From Apostichopus japonicus (Eukaryota > Echinodermata > Holothuroidea > Aspidochirotida > Stichopodidae), in assembly GCF_037975245.1 (NCBI RefSeq), contig NC_092563.1, forward strand, positions 5,395,501 to 5,459,500: a stretch of 64,000 bases of DNA, in the 5' to 3' direction. How positions within the stretch are numbered: position 1 is the stretch's first letter; each line of letters starts with the position of its first letter. A program made the translations under genes and the position numbers. This document shows positions 48,801 through 60,508 of this stretch, one piece after another. Below the pieces are notes generated by a model. The model made no database searches, had not been told where the DNA came from, and saw only the letters and a list, made by a program, of their open reading frames with translations.

Positions 48801-51800
48801 AGGATAGAGCGGGGGTGGGGGACAGGGTAGGGGATAGAGCCTTGATGGTCTCTGTTGTGTCAGTATGTTACAGAATATTGTCTTTGTCTCATGTAACATT
48901 ATTTGTTTTCCATTAAGGGATGACTTTTTTCAATCCTCTGTCTGCCCTAGAATCCAGTTCCGAGGAGCCTAGCATCCTCACGGAGTCTGAGGTCCATTCT
49001 TGGCTTCAACACACTGCCATGTTTCAGTTGTTGTTCACCCACGTCTTCTACCTGTGTTTCTCCCAGACAAAAACAGAACCACTCCCAGAGGTAAGCCTTA
49101 GATGACTTGAGATAAAGAGGCATGGCAGGTGGGGGGGGGGGTAGGGAGAACGGGGGAACAAGATTCAGTTCTGAGTAGATGTACTGTAAGCACTTCTCGT
49201 GTTCAACATCCACTGGCCAATTTAGTGTTCCACCTTTGCCGGAAGAGTCTATCGCAAGCAACAAACACAATTGGGCTCTGCATAACAAGGCTCCTCACCA
49301 CATATATAAATTTCATCATTTTCTCTGGCTTTGCTTTAATCGTTACTATATAATTGTTTACATCAATCATTCATTTCCTTTTGTTTACCGGTCAAGATTT
49401 TAGTAAAATGTAGCCAAACTCTCCACTCGTTAGTCTCTTTTCTCCATTTTTCTTACAACTCTAATTCATTTTTCCCCACGCATCTGTTTCATCTAACCGA
49501 AAACAGACATCAGATGCAGATGTGGATTTCGTACTCACCACTCAACCGTCTCTACTACCTGTCGCTCAGGACATTCCTTGGACAAAGGCGTCTTCTCTTT
49601 TGGACGTCCCATCTTTGCTCCTCCTCAATCGCCATCTGCCTCATCAGCTTCGCCTCCAGTGGCGCTTTCTATATTCTTCGTTGATTCACGGGGCCAGCTT
49701 TGCTACATTCTTGTCTCACATTAAAGATAAAGGTCCCATCATTCTGGTCGTGAAAGATTCTAACGGAAACATCTTTGGAAGTTTTGTCTCGGAGAGCTTA
49801 GAACTCGGTCCAGCTTTCACAGGTATGTATACTGAATACCACATTTTCTGCACACTAACCAAATTTAAGTTAAAAATGTTGAATTGGAAAGCCACCCTAC
49901 ATGTAAGTTGTAATCCATATAAAGCCCCTTGCGGGTTTCTCCTAAAATTTGTGGTCGCTTAGGCGTCTTAAAAAATAACTGCTGATTATTATAGTTATTA
50001 TCAACCTTATCATCTAAAATGGATGCTGTGCTTCTAAGATGATCCTTAGCAAAGCTAGTAAAGAAAGTAAACCAATCATAGTGATTATTCCAAGTAGTAT
50101 CTTGTACCATGGTCAGCAGTGACCTTTTGACCAAGGAGTTACAGACACACTTCTCTGAACAATTATGTTAATTTGACTGAATTACTGTGCTAATGTGACA
50201 GAGTTGTGGCTAGGATGTCTTACCCGCCAAGGTAAAGGTTTTGCCGGGTCTAGACAGCTTGTACGAGGACTGGATTTGCTTTCTTGACAAATTAAGAAAA
50301 TAATACAAGTTTCTACTATATTTTATCATAAGACATGAAAAGTATCAAACCATTCTATTACATGAGAAGAAGTTTCTACATTTAATATGCGCAATACTTT
50401 CAGAGTTAGGACACAAATCGAAAATGAAATTTTGTTGTTCCTTCCTCTGATAGCTCCCAATTTATCCCAAAAACTTTTGACCTTAACTGGAGATGGGATG
50501 GTCATTTGGTATGGTAACTTTAATATTTGATTATGCTTGTTCTAGGGTTTCTGCTACATGGGATTATGGTTACCACTAAAGCATGTAGAAAAGGTCAGAT
50601 TTCATCAGTTTTTTTTTTTTTTTTTTCCAGGCTCACCGCAAAGTTTCCTCTTCCAGCTTTCACCTGCGTTGGGTATTTTTGAGTCAAGTGGACAGAATGA
50701 CAATTATGTGTACCTCAACATAGATCAACAGACCCTCCCTAATGGCCTGGTAAGTCTCACTGATAGACCAACATACTCTCCCTAATGGCCTGGTAAGTCT
50801 CACTAATAGACCAACAGACTCTCCCTAATGGCCCAGTGAGTCTCACTAATAGACCAACATACTCTCCCTAATGGTCTGGTAAGTCTCACTAATAGACCAA
50901 CATACTCTCCCTAATGGCCCAGTGAGTGTCACTAATAGACCAACATACTCTCCCTAATGTCTGGTAAGTCTCACTAATAGACCAACATATCTCCCTAATG
51001 GCCTGGTAAATCCCACTGAGAGACCAACAGACTCTCCCTAATGGTTTGGTAAGTCTCACTAATAGACCAACATACTCTCCCTAATGGCCCAGTGAGTGTC
51101 ACTAATAGACCAACATACTCTCCCTAATGGTCTGGTAAGTCACACTAATAGACCAACATACTCTCCCTAATGGCCCAGTGAGTCTCACTAATAGACCAAC
51201 ATACTCTCCCTAATGGCCTGGTAAGTCTCACTTATAGACCAACATACTCTCCCTAATGGCCCAGTGAGTGTCACTAATAGACCAACATACTCTCCCTAAT
51301 GGTCTGGTAAGTCTCACTAATAGACCAACATACTCTCCCTAATGGCCCAGTGAGTGTCACTAATAGACCAACATACTCTCCCTAATGGTCTGGTAAGTCT
51401 CACTTATAGACCAACATACTCTCCCTAATGGCCTGGTAAGTCTCACTGATAGACCAACATATTCTCCCTAATGGCCTGGTAAGTCCCACTGAGAGACCAA
51501 CAGACTCTCCCTAATGGTCTGGTAAGTCCCACTGAGAGACCAGCATATTCTCCCTAATGGCCTGGTAAGTCCCACTGAGAGACCAACAGACTCTCCCTAA
51601 TGGTCTGGTAAGTCTCACTAATTGACCAACATACTCTCCCTAATGGCCTGGTAAGTCTCACTAATAGACCAACATACTCTCCCTAATGGTCTGGTAAGTC
51701 TCACTAATAGACCAACATACTCTCCCTAATGGCCCAGTGAGTGTCACTAATAGACCAACATACTCTCCCTAATGGTCTGGTAAGTCTCACTTATAGACCA

Positions 51801-54800
51801 ACATACTCTCCCTAATGGCCTGGTAAGTCTCACTGATAGACCAACATATTCTCCCTAATGGCCTGGTAAGTCCCACTGAGAGACCAACAGACTCTCCCTA
51901 ATGGTCTGGTAAGTCCCACTGAGAGACCAACATATTCTCCCTAATGGCCTGGTAAGTCCCACTGAGAGACCAACAGACTCTCCCTAATGGTCTGGTAAGT
52001 CTCACTAATTGACCAACATACTCTCCCTAATGGCCTGGTAAGTCTCACTAATAGACCAACAGACTCTCCCTAATGGCCCAGTGAGTGTCACTAATAGACC
52101 AACATACTCTCCCTAATGGTCTGGTAAGTCTCACTAATAGACCAACATACTCTCCCTAATGGCCCAGTGAGTGTCACTAATAGACCAACATACTCTCCCT
52201 AATGGTCTGGTAAGTCTCACTTATAGACCAACATACTCTCCCTAATGGCCTGGTAAGTCTCACTGATAGACCAATATACTCTCCCTAATGGCCTGGTAAG
52301 TCACACTAATAGACCAACAGACTATTCCTAATGGCCTGGTAAGTCACACTAATAGACCAACAGACTATCCCTAATGGCCCAGTGAGTGTCACTAATAGAC
52401 CAACATACTCTCCCTAATGGCCCAGTGAGTGTCACTAATAGACCAACATACTCTCCCTAATGGTCTGGTAAGTCTCACTGATAGACCAACATACTCTCCC
52501 TAATGGCCTGGTAAGTCTCACTAATAGACCAACAGACTCTCCCTAATGGCCTGGTGAGTCTCACTGATAGACCAACATACTCTCCCTAATGGCCTGGTAA
52601 GTCACACTAATAGACCAACAGACTATCCCTAATGGCCCAGTGAGTGTCACTAATAGACCAACAGACTATCCCTAATGGTCTGGTAAGTCTCACTAATAGA
52701 CCAACACACTCTCCCTAATGGCCCAGTGAGTGTCACTAATAGACCAACAGACTCTCCCTAATGGCCTGGTAAGTCTCACTGATAGACCAACATACTCTCC
52801 CTAATGGCCTGGTAAGTCACACTAATAGACCAACAGACTATCCCTAATGGCTGGAAAGTCCCACTGAGAGACCAACATACTCTCCCTAATGGCCTGGTAA
52901 GTCCCACTGAGAGACCAACAGACTCTCCCTAATGGTCTGGTAAGTCTCACTAATAGACCAACATACTCTCCCTAATGGCCCAGTGAGTGTCACTAATAGA
53001 CCAACATACTCTCCCTAATGGTCTGGTAAGTCACACTAATAGACCAACAGACTATCCCTAATGGCCCAGTGAGTGTCACTAATAGACCAACAGACTCTCC
53101 CTAATGGCCTGGTAAGTCTCACTGATAGACCAACATACTCTCCCTAATGGTCTGGTAAGTCTCACTAATAGACCAACAGACTATCCCTAATGGCCCAGTG
53201 AGTGTCACTAATAGACCAACATACTCTCCCTAATGGCCTGGTAAGTCACACTAATAGACCAACAGACTATCCCTAATGGCCCAGTGAGTGTCACTAATAG
53301 ACCAACAGACTCTCCCTAATGGCCTGGTAAGTCTCACTGATAGACCAACATACTCTCCCTAATGGCCTGGTAAGTCACACTAATAGACCAACAGACTATC
53401 CCTAATGGCTGGTAAGTCCCACTGAGAGACCAACATACTCTCCCAAATGGCCTGGTAAGTCCCACTGAGAGACCAACAGACTCTCCCTAATGGTCTGGTA
53501 AGTCTCACTAATAGACCAACATACTCTCCCTAATGGCCCAGTGAGTGTCACTAATAGACCAACATACTCTCCCTAATGGTCTGGTAAGTCTTACTGATAG
53601 ACCAACATACTCTCCCTAATGGCCTGGTGAGTCCCACTGATAGACCAACAGACTCTCTCTAATAGCCTGGTAAAATCTTTATGCATCTGTAAAGGACCAA
53701 CAGAATTTTTACTCCAGAATCACTTCATGCAGCTCGACGTTGACCAAAATCCGAGAGGGGGTGGAATAGGTTATTTTCACTTAAATGTTCACAGATTTCA
53801 GGAAGGTCAGAAATGTGATTATGATCCAAAAATATTACTCTTCACTAACTTTCTTTCCTTCCTTTTCTTTCCTTTCGCAGGGTATGGGTGGACAGCTCTA
53901 TCACTTTGGTTTCTACTTATCTCAGGACTTTGGCAAAGGGCATAGTAAAGGAACGCCCAGGTGTACGACATTTGATAGTCCACAACTCTCGGCAGAGGAA
54001 AGCTTCGATCTGGACGTATTAGAAGCTTGGGCCCTGGGACCTCCGCCCAAGGCCGAAAAACCAGTGAGTTATCAAAATACTGTCTCTGCTGATATTTAGT
54101 AAATAAAGGTCCATGACAAAATAGGCAACTTGTATCATGACAGTAAATATTAACATCACAGATAACTTTATCCTTCCTAAACTTAACATCATGTTTTAAC
54201 CTTGTACTTCCCCCATAGTTTAGACACATTTTGAGTTCTGGAAGAAAATACTATGCAAAAATTAATTTGTCAGCTTTATATGACAGGTAGATACAAAGTT
54301 ATTCCTGAAGTAATAATTGATTAGCAGTGTGTCTTTAAGGTAGCAAAATGTGAAATGATTAAAAACATATATAATTACTTTTACTCTAGTAAGCTGCAGG
54401 CTCAAAGTAGATTGTTGTATTTTGTTGCAAACATTACACAAAGCCACTTCCAATCTAGATTCAGTTAGGTAGATACTGCAGTAATACCTCATAGAAAAAT
54501 GAAAAGAAGGTTTTTATCCTGCTCTAAAAGATGTAATTCTGTACTGATTAGCCTTAAATGCTGTCCAGATTCTTTTATGCAAATTTGGATAGGCCTACGT
54601 ATTGGCTGTCATACCTGTACCTATATATATATATACCTATATATTATATATCGTGTGCTTCCCTTAAGTCCTAATATTCAGTTTCAATCAATTAAGTAGA
54701 ATCTCTTGAGGCTGGAAACATTAATTGCGGGCGTTTGCAAAACAAACTAAGAATGTCGTTTGCGCTGACTTATTTATGTTATATCAGGAAACATGTTTTT

Positions 54801-57032
54801 TTCTTTTTCTTTCTACCATTTCATTAAAATACAACCAGCTGTATTTGACTTCTTGCTAGTGAATCTATTCTATATACTCTGTACAGTGATCTGCATTTGT
54901 GACAACTCAATTAACAGCTCTTGATGAACATTAGACAGCAGTTTATACCGAAGAACAATCCCTAGGGGAACTGAACATAATGATCTTTCCATTAGAACAT
55001 TACTTGAGTTATATTCGGCAACTGTAAAGACACTTACATTCTCAGTTTTGAGAAGTATGTTCATTAATCAGAGAGCGTAAGAGGGTGCTCAATCAACACA
55101 TTACTGTGACATAATATTGAAACTATACTTTCCAATTTGGTTTTAATCATGATTTGACAGTCAACATACACATTTTAGAAAGATGAAATTTTGTTGTGAT
55201 ACTTTTTATTAATGAAAAGTTTTCAGTTAAAATTTTGTCAGAAAGAATGCTGTCGGGTGGGTGCATTTAAAGGTTAGAAGAGGTCAAAATGTGAAAATAA
55301 TTTTAAAAATGTCATATCTAGTTCATAATCTTAAATTCAGGAAAGTTTCTACGTAGGATAAATAGTTCCAATGATACAATAATTCTGCAGTTTTGTGTGG
55401 TGGGCAAAATACATTTGAGGTCATCAAAGGGGTAAAACCGGAAAACCGTGCAAGCGTGTCATCTCAAGGGAAAGTTTAACACATATGATACTTCACATGT
55501 GGCTTGCCCATGATGAGTACAGGGTTGCTGTTGATTTTGCTGGAAATCAAATGTCATTTTAAGGTCAGCAGGGGTCAAGATGTGACAATCTCTAACTTGC
55601 TTTTATCATCTCAAGAATGTGGGACAAAGAATCTGGGACGCAAGACTGGGACAAAGTTTCTTGATTGTTATACTGACTTGCTTTGATGATGTGTGCAACA
55701 AGTCAAACAGTGCTCAGATAATGGGCGTCTTTAATAATACCTTTCAAAGATCAAACTACTTGGAATGCTGGTTTTAATCTCCATAATATGGCAAGTACCC
55801 AGTGGAAGGGGTCATGGTCCCGGTTGGTAATATTGGAGAGGAGAACCAAATGCTTAAATCACATCAAGATAGATCTCGATCATAAAGCTCGAAATAAAAC
55901 TCAAACTTTTCAATCAGTCCAATCTCCTGCATAGCTTGAAACACACAGAACCCTTGAGTATGTTTCAGCAGCTTAGACAAACACAGAACCCTTGCATATG
56001 TTTCAGCAGCTTAGACCAACACCATTGGTGATACTCCTTGCATGCCAAAAAGTTGAAATCACGTAAAAGTTCAAACTCATATCAATTGATAGTTCCAACC
56101 TAAGATCGGGAGGGTGATCTGATGGCGCTTGTTTTTCTTCTCTCTCGGGCCCAAAATCAATTAAAACCACAAGTAAAAATGCTTTAAACTCTGCATCTGA
56201 TGTTTTGTCATAATAAAGGAAACTTTGCTGCTTTCGTTTCTCTTTTAGCTTTCTTATTAAATCATTTCTACGGTGATTCTTGTCACTCTCTTTGTCATCT
56301 TGAAGCTTTTCAACAGCTGCCCAAAAAATTGGCCCAGTTTTATTGATCTTTATTTGTACTGTAAGTTCTCTCTGGGGTGTGTAGTGGTATCATGTACAGA
56401 CCGCTATAAATGAAATGAAAGAATGTTTCTCTCCCCCCCCCCCCTCTCCTGAGGAATGCCTTACTAGCAAAGGCCATGTTCGTGATCATGTTGAATGTCA
56501 CTGGGTAATTTTTGGTCTTGGAGATTGTCCCAGGATATTGTCGCAGTATTTAACAAGAAGTTTCGAAGTACAATTAAAGTATTGTTATTTCCTTTGGATC
56601 ATGTTTGTTTTCATAGGTTACTTCAGGTTACACAAGTGGAAAGTTGCATGCCTTTATAATTATGCCGTGAAAATGTGGTTAGAATAGATTTTCATCAACT
56701 CATTTTAATGTTTCAAGTAACTGCTAAGGAGGGCTGGGGGTGCAGGGGTTATTTCTAATTTTAATGATCATGTGGGAAAACTGCATCATTTACTAGTAAG
56801 CTTTATTCTTTCTATAAAGTTTATACTTTTAGGGAGTTTTTTTCCTGATGTTGTTTTGTTTTTTATTTTCGTCCAGGATTCAGAAGATGAAGACATTGGT
56901 CAGAAGAGCATTCTGGACAAAGATCCGGAGGCCCAGGCTATTCTCGAGCTGGCTGGCAAGGAGAGAAAAAGTGAAGGATTACGAGAACAGGATGCCGACA
57001 TCCCAGAAATACACCACCTCCCTCCTATGTAG
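45848..57032 (+). CDS. MEAK7: TLDc-domain protein, MEAK7 / TLDC1 orthologue (8 coding exons, 502 aa)
   Basis: In mammals MEAK7 is a lysosome-associated TLDc protein that supports mTOR signalling. The role here is inferred from orthology. Coding exons: 45848-46042, 46758-46991, 47707-47839, 48918-49090, 49507-49822, 50631-50749, 53881-54063, 56877-57032. All are GT/AG and frame-consistent. The start MGASGSS fits an N-myristoylation signal (G2, S6), as in the human protein, and decides the start over an upstream GTG frame. Residues about 1-240 are a helical N-terminal region. The TLDc domain spans about 255-440, with FLYSSLIHGASFATFLSHI, then VVKDSNGNIFGSFVSE, QTLPNGLGMGGQLYHFG, CTTFDSPQLSAEESFDLD and VLEAWALG. 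The tail SILDKDPEAQAILELAGKER matches the human C-terminus. It is longer than human (456 aa). Intron 6 is filled by an array copied from the exon 6 end. Confidence 0.95.
50611..50628 (+). promoter_or_regulatory. Polypyrimidine tract of MEAK7 intron 5
   Basis: About 18 T residues directly before CCAG and exon 6 (50631). An unusually long uninterrupted tract and a strong 3' splice site. Confidence 0.7.
50721..53673 (+). repeat. 43-bp minisatellite built from the MEAK7 exon 6 end and its 5' splice site, about 68 units
   Basis: The first unit is the end of exon 6 itself: TAGATCAACAGACCCTCCC, TAATGGCCTG, then the donor GTAAGTCTCACTGA. Following units read TAGACCAACATACTCTCCC, TAATGG(C/T)CTG, GTAAGTCTCACTAA. 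A second unit type has TAATGGCCCAGTGAGTGTCA. The two types often alternate, giving an 86-bp higher-order period. A few units lack 1-2 bases (for example near 50958, 50988 and 52850). Most units keep GTAAGT or GTGAGT at the same place. The array ends near 53673 with the decayed GCCTGGTAAAATC. Confidence 0.95.
55937..56020. repeat. Two tandem 38-bp units in MEAK7 intron 7
   Basis: ACACAGAACCCTTGAGTATG and TTTCAGCAGCTTAGACAA occur twice in a row, the second copy with CATATG in place of AGTATG. Confidence 0.75.
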
Positions 57033-57800
57033 ATCTCTGTTAGCTTTTGTAACTAGAGGCTTTTTTTTTCGATGATAATCATCCCAGTCTATTTGGGATG
57101 TTTCCATGGTAACGTCTGAGCCATCGATATGGATTCCAGGATGGTGACCTATAAAATCTAAAAGCTTTAAGAAAGTGTAAAAAAACTGAAACATTCCAGA
57201 GTTTATAAAGCACAATATCTAATACTTTCATATCCTAGATACTCCTGTGAAATTATTTGGAAATATTGTCAGCCGATAGTCCTTTCCAGTGCACATTTCA
57301 GTTTCTACACTCGACTCGTTAGTTTAAAGAGCGCACATCGTAGCGAGATGGAGTGTGTATTCTCCGTTCCTACTCCACACACAAGGATACACGGATGAAA
57401 GAAAGTTAACTTTGAGTTGACAGTGATCAAACTGTCGTCAAAAATATTTATATCTCTTAGAGCGAAGAGGGAAGAGCTTTAGCTGGACTAATTGAGAATG
57501 ATCATGTACAGCAGAAAAAACCTGCAAAAGTATTGACTTTCTTTATAGCAAAAAATGTATTATTCATTCTCCTTAGAAGATGCTGCTTTATACAATATTT
57601 ATTACCGTTGCATGAACACTGATGCAAAGGGTCTTTGGAGATGCTTCTTTCTATAGACAATATAGAAATAGATAAATAAGACTGCTGACAGTACTTGAGA
57701 TGATTGTGCAGACAAAATAATCGAAGCTGGTTTACTTCATCGAAGAGAAAAAGAAATATGAATGGATAGCGGTTTGGATGTGACTCAATTTGTTCCCCCC

Positions 57801-57806
57801 AATAAA
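57801..57806 (+). terminator. Candidate MEAK7 polyadenylation signal
   Basis: The first AATAAA after the stop codon, 769 bp downstream. AATAAAAAT near 61431 is a distant alternative. Confidence 0.35.
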
Positions 57807-59202
57807 CAAGGAGGATATGGAAATGAACTTACAAAGAAAACTGGCAGATGGTTGGAATTTATTAATGTATCTCCATGCAGTTATATTTATGTACAAAATA
57901 TTTATATTTCTGCCTAAAAGTGTCTCCTTTTTTATTTCCATCTGGCAATCGTAATCATAATGGCAGTACTTTTGTGGATCACGATCAGAAGTCTGCTCAA
58001 AAGAAAAATTAATAATCGGAACGAAGAGCCAAGAAAACCGTCTCCGCTAATTTTGCTTGTAACATGTTTGATCAAATGTAGCTGTTGTCATATACTCAGG
58101 GGATTAGGCTTATTATCCTGCTGCAAAATTAGGTCTCTGAGAAGATTCCTAGAGGACAAAGAAAGATCAGTGTAGTTTCATGAAAAGAAGAGTTTATTAA
58201 TTTAATAATTAAAGCTAGTACTAAGTAAGTGTCTCTCCTTGTTAATTACTGCATTTGTTTATATCTATAATGTATACAGGTTTTAACCTACCTTAGCCAA
58301 TGTGTGCTATACTAGGCTACAGTATTGTAATGTTGTGATTTAATGTCTTTTAAAAATATAAATATTTGTTACATCATGCAGAGTATATTAAAAATGTGCC
58401 ACATTTTCTGGAAATTTACACTGTAACGAATATATTAGTAGTCTCTAAATTATCGTTGAAAAAAATGTGGAAAGAGTTTTGTAAGTATGATTTTGGGATT
58501 TGGTAGTAATTTTAAATTAATTTTTTTTTTTTTTATCCTTCTGTATGTTTGAATTCTCTATTTACTTTTAAGTCCAAAATTTGTCAAACAGAACAATTTT
58601 AAGCAATCTATACAAACAAGTTTTCAAGTAGCTTCTTTTTGATAAACATCTTGCAATTTTTAACTGCTGGGAATACTATATGACTGCCATTGAAAGAGAA
58701 TATGTGCATTCGTTATACGTACCAAGTAGCTGTTTATGATATAACATTTTCACCTACGCAAAAAGTTGAATTTTAAATATATTTGTTACTTGATTCTTCA
58801 ACAGATGCTTTAAGCTTGATCCAAGACATTTTATAGTGTCCGATAGATTAGTGTTTTTATATTTGATTTTGTAATAACTATCCCAATGGATGTATCTGGG
58901 CCTAACTAATTGAAGTTGGTAGGGTAAGTAGCAGTTGATAGCTTCCTGACAGAGAACAGGATGGTAACTTGAGGTTGAAAAAAACCAATTGAACCCTAGT
59001 GAAAATTGCACTGCATGGTTACCCTTAGGTTATGTAATTTGACTATGGATCATAATGTGTTCGTGCGTAGCCAAATCGATCCAATTAAAGAATGTTGACA
59101 TATCGGAAGAAACCTTTATCCATTTATCAGGTCAAAGTAAAGGAATAAGCAACAAACAAGTGAATTTGTTTATCCTAAATATGAACAGAGTTCTTATAAA
59201 TA

Positions 59203-59252
59203 TGGTAATTAACCATATTTCTCCAAAATATGGAGAAATATGGTAATTACCA
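59203..59252. repeat. Long inverted repeat (hairpin)
   Basis: The left arm TGGTAATTAACCATATTTC plus TCCA pairs with the right arm TGGAGAAATATGGTAATTACCA across a 5-base spacer (AAATA). The arms are 22-23 bases with one extra base in the left arm. Confidence 0.85.
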
Positions 59253-60418
59253 ATGAATGTCCTTTTACCCTGTTCATGAAATATTTTGAAGTATCTTCCC
59301 AAATTTAGTATGATGTACTTTGACGCTGTAAAAGAATCCTATATATGTCAGTGTAAAACTTAACAACTGGCCTTTGTGTGATACATGGATGTATGGCAAA
59401 TGGGACTACTACTCGATTTATCGAGAAAATGTTACTTGCCGTAAACGTTAAAGGAGCATCAGGGATTTCTTTTAAGGCCAGGTGATATGATGTTTAATGG
59501 AATATCATGGTGAAACATAACTTTAAAAGACCATTTCACGGTGACTGTGAACATTTTCTTGGCTTTTCTCTCATGTGAAAGATTTACAACGTTCTGCACC
59601 GCTTTGGTGATCGCAATTAAAGTAATGGATTCGAAAAAAGATCAAACTGTCGACAAATTGCTTTTCTACGAGAGAAAGCCTGTGAATGTAATGTCTGAAA
59701 GTTTAGAAGACCTGTCACTTAAATTAGATTCGAGCAGGATTTTCTACCGATGAACACTGCTCAGGTGGAAACGCCAGACCCTGAACGTTAACAAGAGTAA
59801 GGGTTTCGTATCACCTATAGGACGTAATAATTCATCTTGTCATGTAGTCCCATGTTGGAAATTGAAAATGATCTGATGGTGCAGAACCGATTCATCGCTA
59901 TTGTACGTGTCGATTTAAGCCTTTGTGTAACGCTGACTCTGGGAATTAAATCTCTTTAACACGTATACACTTTTGTAGAAATGAAGTAGGCTTATTATAT
60001 CTTTGTGACAGTAACCGTTTCTTAATCCACTTATATTTTCCATTGCACTTAACTTCCATTTGTAAAACAACAAGAAAAGTTAAACGCATCTCTGAGGATT
60101 GATGTAAGCCATCTTTCTAAATACGTAGCGCTAAAAATACCCTCGACGTCACAGGACTTTGTAACATCGCAGATGAGAGGGATTGTGTTACGGTTCTGAC
60201 TGTAGACTTTCCTGCGGCAGTTATTTTGGTCCCTTTTTTTTTTTGGAGAGGTAATTAATACACAGTGGTAGAAGGATTGAGGCAGTGGTAGTTTTCTTCT
60301 TAATCTTCTTGTCTCTGAGATGTAGATGTGATATTTCATTGGAGAGGTTTTGTCTCTAGGGAGAAGTAGACATAAATGATGTCGTCTCACGCTGGTCAAA
60401 GTTTACATATGTCTTCAG

Positions 60419-60508
60419 CTCTCTCCTCCTCGCTCGTTCTCTCTCTCTCAATGTCTCTCTCTCCACCTAAATATTTCTCCATCTCCCTCTGTCTCTCTCT
60501 CCACAAGA
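60419..60508. repeat. CT-rich simple sequence
   Basis: Runs of CTCTCTCTC and TCTCCCTCTGTC interrupted by short spacers. Confidence 0.7.
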
